A stretch of 10,155 nucleotides of DNA. Origin: JBEKYH01 sp049511115 (GTDB lineage Bacteria; Planctomycetota; Phycisphaerae; Tepidisphaerales; Tepidisphaeraceae). Each line of letters begins with the position of its first letter. Within the stretch, counting starts at the first letter, position 1. Below the pieces are notes generated by a model. That model ran no database searches. It saw only the letters and a program-made list of their open reading frames with translations, and was not told the DNA's origin. The stretch is from assembly GCA_049511115.1 (NCBI GenBank), contig JBEKYH010000146.1:1-10155 (forward strand). Direction: 5' to 3'. Made by a program: the position numbers and the translations under genes. Below, one piece after another: positions 5,764 through 10,155 of this stretch.

Positions 5764-8700
5764 ATGATCCAAGGGTACACATCAAACATCCGCACGGTTC
5801 GTTGGGAATCGACCTTCCTGGCCAAGCACATCCGCGCTCGGCTGAATAGCATTCAGGACGTGTTGGCATTGCAGTCGCTTCACGAGGATCTGAACGAGGC
5901 TCTGATCCCAATCCATAGCGCCGAAGCCGAGCGAAGACGGCGGATCGATGAATTTGTGAACCTGGAATTGTTTTTCCAGGCCACTGACCGTCGACCTCTT
6001 TACCGGCCCGTATCGCCGATGCCATTCAAGCTTGCGGATCACATCAATATACAGACTGACCAGAAATCGACCCCACATAAAGACCTGTGCGACTTATTGA
6101 CCGCAACCGGCGACGATCCATTCAGCGTGTTGCTCTGCGCCAAGAGCGGTGCTGGCAAAACCGTGGCGATGCTCAAGGCATTCTGGACTGCGGCGCGGCG
6201 CGAGTTGGGCAAGGATAATGCAGTTCAACTCCGCTGCGTTCCCTGCTGGCTCCGGGCGCCGCCAGAACCGGCGGACGGCATGGGGAATATCCTGCACCAG
6301 TGCTTGCTGGCGACCGCCTTTGGAGAGAATCTGCCAAAGTCAATCCGCCAGTACAAACCGGTCGTGCAAAACTGGCTCGATTCCTGTGGTCCGCTTCTGG
6401 TTTTCGTTGATTTGAATTCCGTATCGAAGAAAGTGCGGCGCACGCTGGCGACGGAGCTAAGGGAATGGATTCTGCGTGAGCGGGAGACGCTTCCCGTCGA
6501 GAAGCGAAGCCGATTCGTGGTCGCCTATCGCTCGACGGCGATCGACGACGCGGTGTTCACGGAGCTTAACGGAGTAGAGCCCAACAACAGGGATGCAAAC
6601 TGGTGTGCTCTTCCATTGCGACCCTACGACTTGCGGATCATGCCGGTCGAAGAGGCGCTGGATTATTTGTACGACTACGCGTTGGTCTGCAATAGAAAGC
6701 GGATCGAGCTAAATGTCCCGATGGTCACTGCGGCAAGCTTTCAGGAAGAAGATCGCAAACGATTGGAAGCGCTCATTAAGCAACACACCCGCGGCGGCGA
6801 CGCGCTGATCTCGACCCCGCTGTTGATGTATTTTGTTTCCATCATTCCACCGGATCGTCTGAAAAAAATCGAGACCTTGGCGGACCTCTATGCGGAGGTG
6901 GTTAAGAGGCACCTTGCACGGGAGCGACGCGTTTACGGCAGACCACCCAAACGACTCGACGACGAAGATTCAGACATCAACTGGCGCATGATCGCACTGA
7001 TGACGCGCGTGGCAATGGCGATGCAGTCCAAAGGCCCTGACGAAACGCGAATCACCAAGGGCGAATTCGACCAACTGCTCAATGAACCGCCCAACCCCTC
7101 GCAAGATGATGCCGACAGAACCGATAGCGCGATCTTCAACAACGATGTCTTGACCGGAATCAGCGCATCGGGCCAACGGCCCCAAACCAACGACGATCAG
7201 CGGGCCTTTCTTAAACGCCTGCGAACCTGGGTTCTGGACCGCTGCACGCTACTGAAACGCGAAGGAAACCATATTGGTTTCCTGCACGATTCCTTTCAAT
7301 ACATGCTCCTCGGTGTCCACGCCCTAAGATTTTACCACGGGATCGATTCCCCGGCCAACCTTGCGCCCTCCTGGCCCCTGTCGACGGCAAAATGGATTGC
7401 GGCCGATCCCGCCGCCTGGCTGTTGCCCGTGGTGTTCCTGGATGGGTTGATTGATGACAAGATAAGCCTTGAGCTTTGCGTCGAACTGCTCTGTGAAATA
7501 GCCAAACTTGAAATGAAGGCCAAACGGGGTCACGTTGAGTTGTTTGGACGTCTGCTCCCACCAAACCGACCAGATTCCAGTGATACCCAGCCAGCCGAAA
7601 AACAAATCCTTCGGCGTATGAAGATCGCTGCAGATTATCAATGGGGCAATCTGCTTCTAGCTCCATCTGCGTTAGGCTCTTGTATACACGCCGTGCTCAA
7701 GGATGAATCCCACACGCTTGCCAGAGGAATAGTGGATCGATTGCGACACGCTCTGGATCAAGTTGGCTGGATCGAACAACTTACGCCAGTTAATCTAAAC
7801 ATTCACTTAGCAGCGCGCGATCTTGGGGAAATTCGATCCGTGGCAGTATTAGGCGATGGGCGCGTGGCATGTGGGACATCTCGGGGCAACCTTCATGTAG
7901 TTGAACCTGGCCGCGAGCTCGAAACGTGGGGTCGTGAACTTGGGAGTATTCGGAGTGTTGCCGCACTCGGCGATGGGCGCGTGGCATGCGCCATGAAGAA
8001 CGGTGACCTATATGTATTGGGGTCTGGCGGTCGATTTGAGACCTGGGGTTGCGGTCTTGAAGATATTTTGTCCGTGACAGTACTTGGAGGTGGTCGCGTG
8101 GCGTGTGCAACTTTTCGGGGCGACCTTCATGTAGTAGGGCCTGGCGGTCAAGTCGAAACCTGGGGTCGTGGTCTTGGATTCATTTGGTCCGTGGCCGCAC
8201 TCGGCGATGGGCGCGTGGTTTGCGGGATCAAGACCGGCGACCTATGTGTATTGGGGTCTGGCGGTCAATTTGAGACCTGGGGCCGTGGTCTGGGTGATAT
8301 TAGTTCCGTGGCCGCACTCGGCGATGGGCGCGTGGCATGTGGGACATCTGGGGGCGAGCTTCATGTGGTAGGGCCTGGCGGTCAAGTCGAAAGCTGGGGT
8401 CGTGGTCTTGAAGAGATTTCGTCATTGGCAGCGCTCGGCGATGGGCGCGTAGTTTGTGGTATGCGGAATGGTGACCTTCTCGTATTTGGGTCTGGCGGTC
8501 GATTTGGGACCTGGGGTCGTGGTCTGGGAAAGCTTCTGTCCGTGGCCGCAGTTGGCGATGGCCGAGTGGCAAGCGGGACAAAGGACGGCGATCTTTATAT
8601 TGTTGCATATGAAGATCAGATAGAGACCTGGGGCCATGGACTCGGGGACGTTCGCTACATGGTAGGCGTCAGCGATGGCCGCGTGGCGTGCGTGAACGCG

Positions 8701-10155
8701 CAAGGGGATCTTCATGTAATCGGGCCTGGAAGGCAGCTCGAGACCTGGCGTCGTGACCTTGGGGAAATTACGACGGTGGCCGCGCTCAAAGATGGCGGCG
8801 TGGCATGTGGTATGGGAGGAGGTGATCTTCACGTTATTGCGCCTGGAGGTCGGCTCAAGACCTGGGGTCGTGGTCTGGGTGAAATTCGTTCTCTGGCCGA
8901 GCTCGCCGATGGCCGCGTGGCATGCGAGACGGAGGGAGGCGACTTTCATGTCGTTGGATCTGGAGGTCAGCTTGAAACTTGGCGTCGTGGTCTTAGGTAT
9001 GTTAGGCCATTGGCGGCAATTGGTGATGGCCGCGTGGTATGTGGGACTCCAGGAGACCACCTTCATGTAGTAGGGCCTCACGGTGAAGTCGAAACCTGGG
9101 GTCTTGGTCTTGGACAGATTCTGTCCGTGGCAGCACTCGGAGATGGTCGCGTGGCGTGCCTGACGGAAAAAAACGATCTTCACGTGGTTGGGCCCGGCGG
9201 TCTCCGTGAGACATGGGGTGGTGGTCTCGGTTACGGTTACAGATATTATTCCAATCCCAATGTTTCTCTACTAGCAGGACTCGGCGATGGCCGTGTGGCA
9301 TGCGGATTGGCTAAAGATACCCTTCATGTATTTGGGTCTGGCGGTCAATTTGAGACCTGGGGCCGTGGTCTGGGTGATATTAGGTCCGTGGCCGCTCTCG
9401 GCGATGGCCGCGTGGTATGTGGAACATGGGAAGGCAACCTTCATGTTGTTGGATCTCGCGGTCAGCTTGAAACCTGGGGTCGTGGTCTGGGACACATTCG
9501 CTCCATGGCGGCGCTTGGCGCCGGCCGCGTGGCATATGTGACATGGGAAAGCAATCTTCACGTAGTGGGGTCTGGCGGCCAATTTGAGACCTGGGGTCGT
9601 GGTCTGTGTGATATCTGTTCCGTGGCCGCACTTGATGATGGCCGCGTCGCGTGCCTGACGACCCAAGGGCATCTTCACGTGGTGGGCCCCGACGGTCCGC
9701 CTAAGATCTGGAGTCGTGGAAATATTCTGTCCATTGCCGCACTCGGCGATGGACGCGTGGCATGTGCGATGTGGCGTAGCGTCCTCGGGGTAGTGGGACC
9801 TGGCGGTCAAAGTGAATTCTGGGCGGTTGGTATTGGGGACATTAAGACAATGGCCCTGCTCGGCGATGGCCGCGTGGTATGTGGGACGGGGGGAGACAAC
9901 CTTCACGTAATTGGGCCTGGCGGTCGGCTTGAAACCTTGGATCGTGATCTTGGGGAAATTAAGGCGGTGACAGCGCTCACCGATGGGCGCGTGCTGTGCG
10001 GGACGAGGGAAGGTTACGTTTATGCAATTGGCCTTGGCAGTAACCGACAGACCTTGGCCAGGATGCCGGGTGAGATTTTGTTCTTGGCAGCCACGAACAC
10101 CGGCTGCATGATCGCCGGAACAACCAACGGCAGGATTATAGCTTTAGATCACAAT
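5764..10155 (+). CDS. NACHT-type STAND NTPase with 20 or more WD40-like repeats (3' end missing)
   Basis: Uninterrupted frame of 1464 codons running off the right edge. Residues 1-115 are helical and match no effector domain I recognise. The NTPase follows: Walker A AKSGAGKT at 126-133 (Ala replaces the usual first Gly), Walker B LLVFVDLN with Asp216 (no following Glu), and a sensor-like strand VVAYRS with Arg256. Then come STPLLMYF and TLADLYAEVVKRHL, and FLHDSFQYMLLGVHAL around His508, which matches the C-terminal motif of NACHT domains. A helical linker (about 520-680) leads into tandem 39-residue units from about residue 685, each roughly IRSVAALGDGRVACG, a variable tip, then GDLHVVGPGGQLETWGRGLG. 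This follows the strand order of WD40 blades. STAND proteins sense a ligand with the repeat domain and oligomerise through the NTPase; many bacterial members act in anti-phage defence or signalling. The role here is inferred. It has no transmembrane segment and is probably cytoplasmic. Confidence 0.88.
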   Translation, partial: MIQGYTSNIRTVRWESTFLAKHIRARLNSIQDVLALQSLHEDLNEALIPIHSAEAERRRRIDEFVNLELFFQATDRRPLYRPVSPMPFKLADHINIQTDQKSTPHKDLCDLLTATGDDPFSVLLCAKSGAGKTVAMLKAFWTAARRELGKDNAVQLRCVPCWLRAPPEPADGMGNILHQCLLATAFGENLPKSIRQYKPVVQNWLDSCGPLLVFVDLNSVSKKVRRTLATELREWILRERETLPVEKRSRFVVAYRSTAIDDAVFTELNGVEPNNRDANWCALPLRPYDLRIMPVEEALDYLYDYALVCNRKRIELNVPMVTAASFQEEDRKRLEALIKQHTRGGDALISTPLLMYFVSIIPPDRLKKIETLADLYAEVVKRHLARERRVYGRPPKRLDDEDSDINWRMIALMTRVAMAMQSKGPDETRITKGEFDQLLNEPPNPSQDDADRTDSAIFNNDVLTGISASGQRPQTNDDQRAFLKRLRTWVLDRCTLLKREGNHIGFLHDSFQYMLLGVHALRFYHGIDSPANLAPSWPLSTAKWIAADPAAWLLPVVFLDGLIDDKISLELCVELLCEIAKLEMKAKRGHVELFGRLLPPNRPDSSDTQPAEKQILRRMKIAADYQWGNLLLAPSALGSCIHAVLKDESHTLARGIVDRLRHALDQVGWIEQLTPVNLNIHLAARDLGEIRSVAVLGDGRVACGTSRGNLHVVEPGRELETWGRELGSIRSVAALGDGRVACAMKNGDLYVLGSGGRFETWGCGLEDILSVTVLGGGRVACATFRGDLHVVGPGGQVETWGRGLGFIWSVAALGDGRVVCGIKTGDLCVLGSGGQFETWGRGLGDISSVAALGDGRVACGTSGGELHVVGPGGQVESWGRGLEEISSLAALGDGRVVCGMRNGDLLVFGSGGRFGTWGRGLGKLLSVAAVGDGRVASGTKDGDLYIVAYEDQIETWGHGLGDVRYMVGVSDGRVACVNAQGDLHVIGPGRQLETWRRDLGEITTVAALKDGGVACGMGGGDLHVIAPGGRLKTWGRGLGEIRSLAELADGRVACETEGGDFHVVGSGGQLETWRRGLRYVRPLAAIGDGRVVCGTPGDHLHVVGPHGEVETWGLGLGQILSVAALGDGRVACLTEKNDLHVVGPGGLRETWGGGLGYGYRYYSNPNVSLLAGLGDGRVACGLAKDTLHVFGSGGQFETWGRGLGDIRSVAALGDGRVVCGTWEGNLHVVGSRGQLETWGRGLGHIRSMAALGAGRVAYVTWESNLHVVGSGGQFETWGRGLCDICSVAALDDGRVACLTTQGHLHVVGPDGPPKIWSRGNILSIAALGDGRVACAMWRSVLGVVGPGGQSEFWAVGIGDIKTMALLGDGRVVCGTGGDNLHVIGPGGRLETLDRDLGEIKAVTALTDGRVLCGTREGYVYAIGLGSNRQTLARMPGEILFLAATNTGCMIAGTTNGRIIALDHN
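7816..10155 (+). repeat. Tandem 117-bp (39-residue) WD40-like repeat array, at least 20 units
   Basis: The DGRV motif (first base of the D codon or its equivalent) falls at 7855, 7972, 8089, 8206, 8323, 8440, 8557, 8674, 8791, 8908, 9025, 9142, 9286, 9403, 9520, 9637, 9748, 9865 and 9982, with a degenerate unit at about 10099. Spacing is exactly 117 bp except 9142-9286 (144 bp, nine extra residues around YGYRYYSNPN) and 9637-9748 (111 bp). Each unit has four predicted strands with a conserved Cys, a His in LHVVG and a Trp in ETWG. Early units are most regular and the last is degenerate, suggesting the array is near its end. The number of units fits two to three propellers. Long antisense frames across 7790-9906 are by-products of this repetition. 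Confidence 0.93.

Noticed and set aside
7790..9906. Long minus-strand frames (up to 253 codons) opposite the repeat array
   Set aside because: They repeat with the same 39-codon period as the plus-strand array and simply reflect its biased codons; the plus frame is continuous with the NACHT domain and gives the meaningful protein.
7816..10155. RCC1-type repeats, suggested by the recurring TWGRGLGD motif
   Set aside because: RCC1 units are about 50 residues or more with a GQLG signature; these are 39 residues and the strand order with DGRVACG and DLHVVG fits WD40-like blades better.
7816..10155. CRISPR array, because of regular DNA repetition
   Set aside because: The repeats are 117 bp, coding and in frame throughout, without unique spacers between short palindromic repeats.

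Overview
The window looks like bacterial chromosome of high to moderate GC. It most likely comes from the Planctomycetota or the wider PVC group. The evidence is a Tat-exported GH35 enzyme of a subgroup I associate with those bacteria, a membrane-anchored coiled-coil protein resembling a family common in planctomycetes, and a tRNA 3' end with no encoded CCA. This placement is inference; no marker gene is present.

Left part (1-3517, minus strand): two exported carbohydrate-active enzymes read right to left with a 47-bp gap, so probably one operon. The upstream gene is a complete GH35-type beta-galactosidase-like protein with a twin-arginine signal. The downstream gene is a secreted five-bladed propeller hydrolase of the GH43-like type, cut by the left edge.

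Middle (3774-4425): a clean rho-independent terminator and the 3' part of a tRNA-Gly(GCC), from anticodon loop to discriminator base, both on the minus strand. The 5' half of the tRNA is missing and unrelated sequence starts at the anticodon stem. This is the expected scar of an integrative element that recombined into the tRNA, with the element lying to the right. The next ~570 bp hold no convincing intact gene.

Divergent pair (4426-5641): a 64-residue single-helix membrane protein on the minus strand and a 264-residue membrane-anchored coiled-coil protein on the plus strand share a 226-bp control region.

Right part (5764-10155, plus strand, open at the right edge): one uninterrupted frame of at least 1464 codons. 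It has a NACHT-type STAND NTPase core, a helical linker and at least 20 tandem 39-residue WD40-like beta-propeller units. The units share framework residues and near-identical DNA blocks but differ at two to three residues in one loop. The early units also alternate between two types. This is the layout of a ligand-sensing STAND protein, with bacterial defence or conflict as the likely role. The tRNA scar to its left fits a mobile island carrying such a system, but its 3' end and any further genes lie outside the window.
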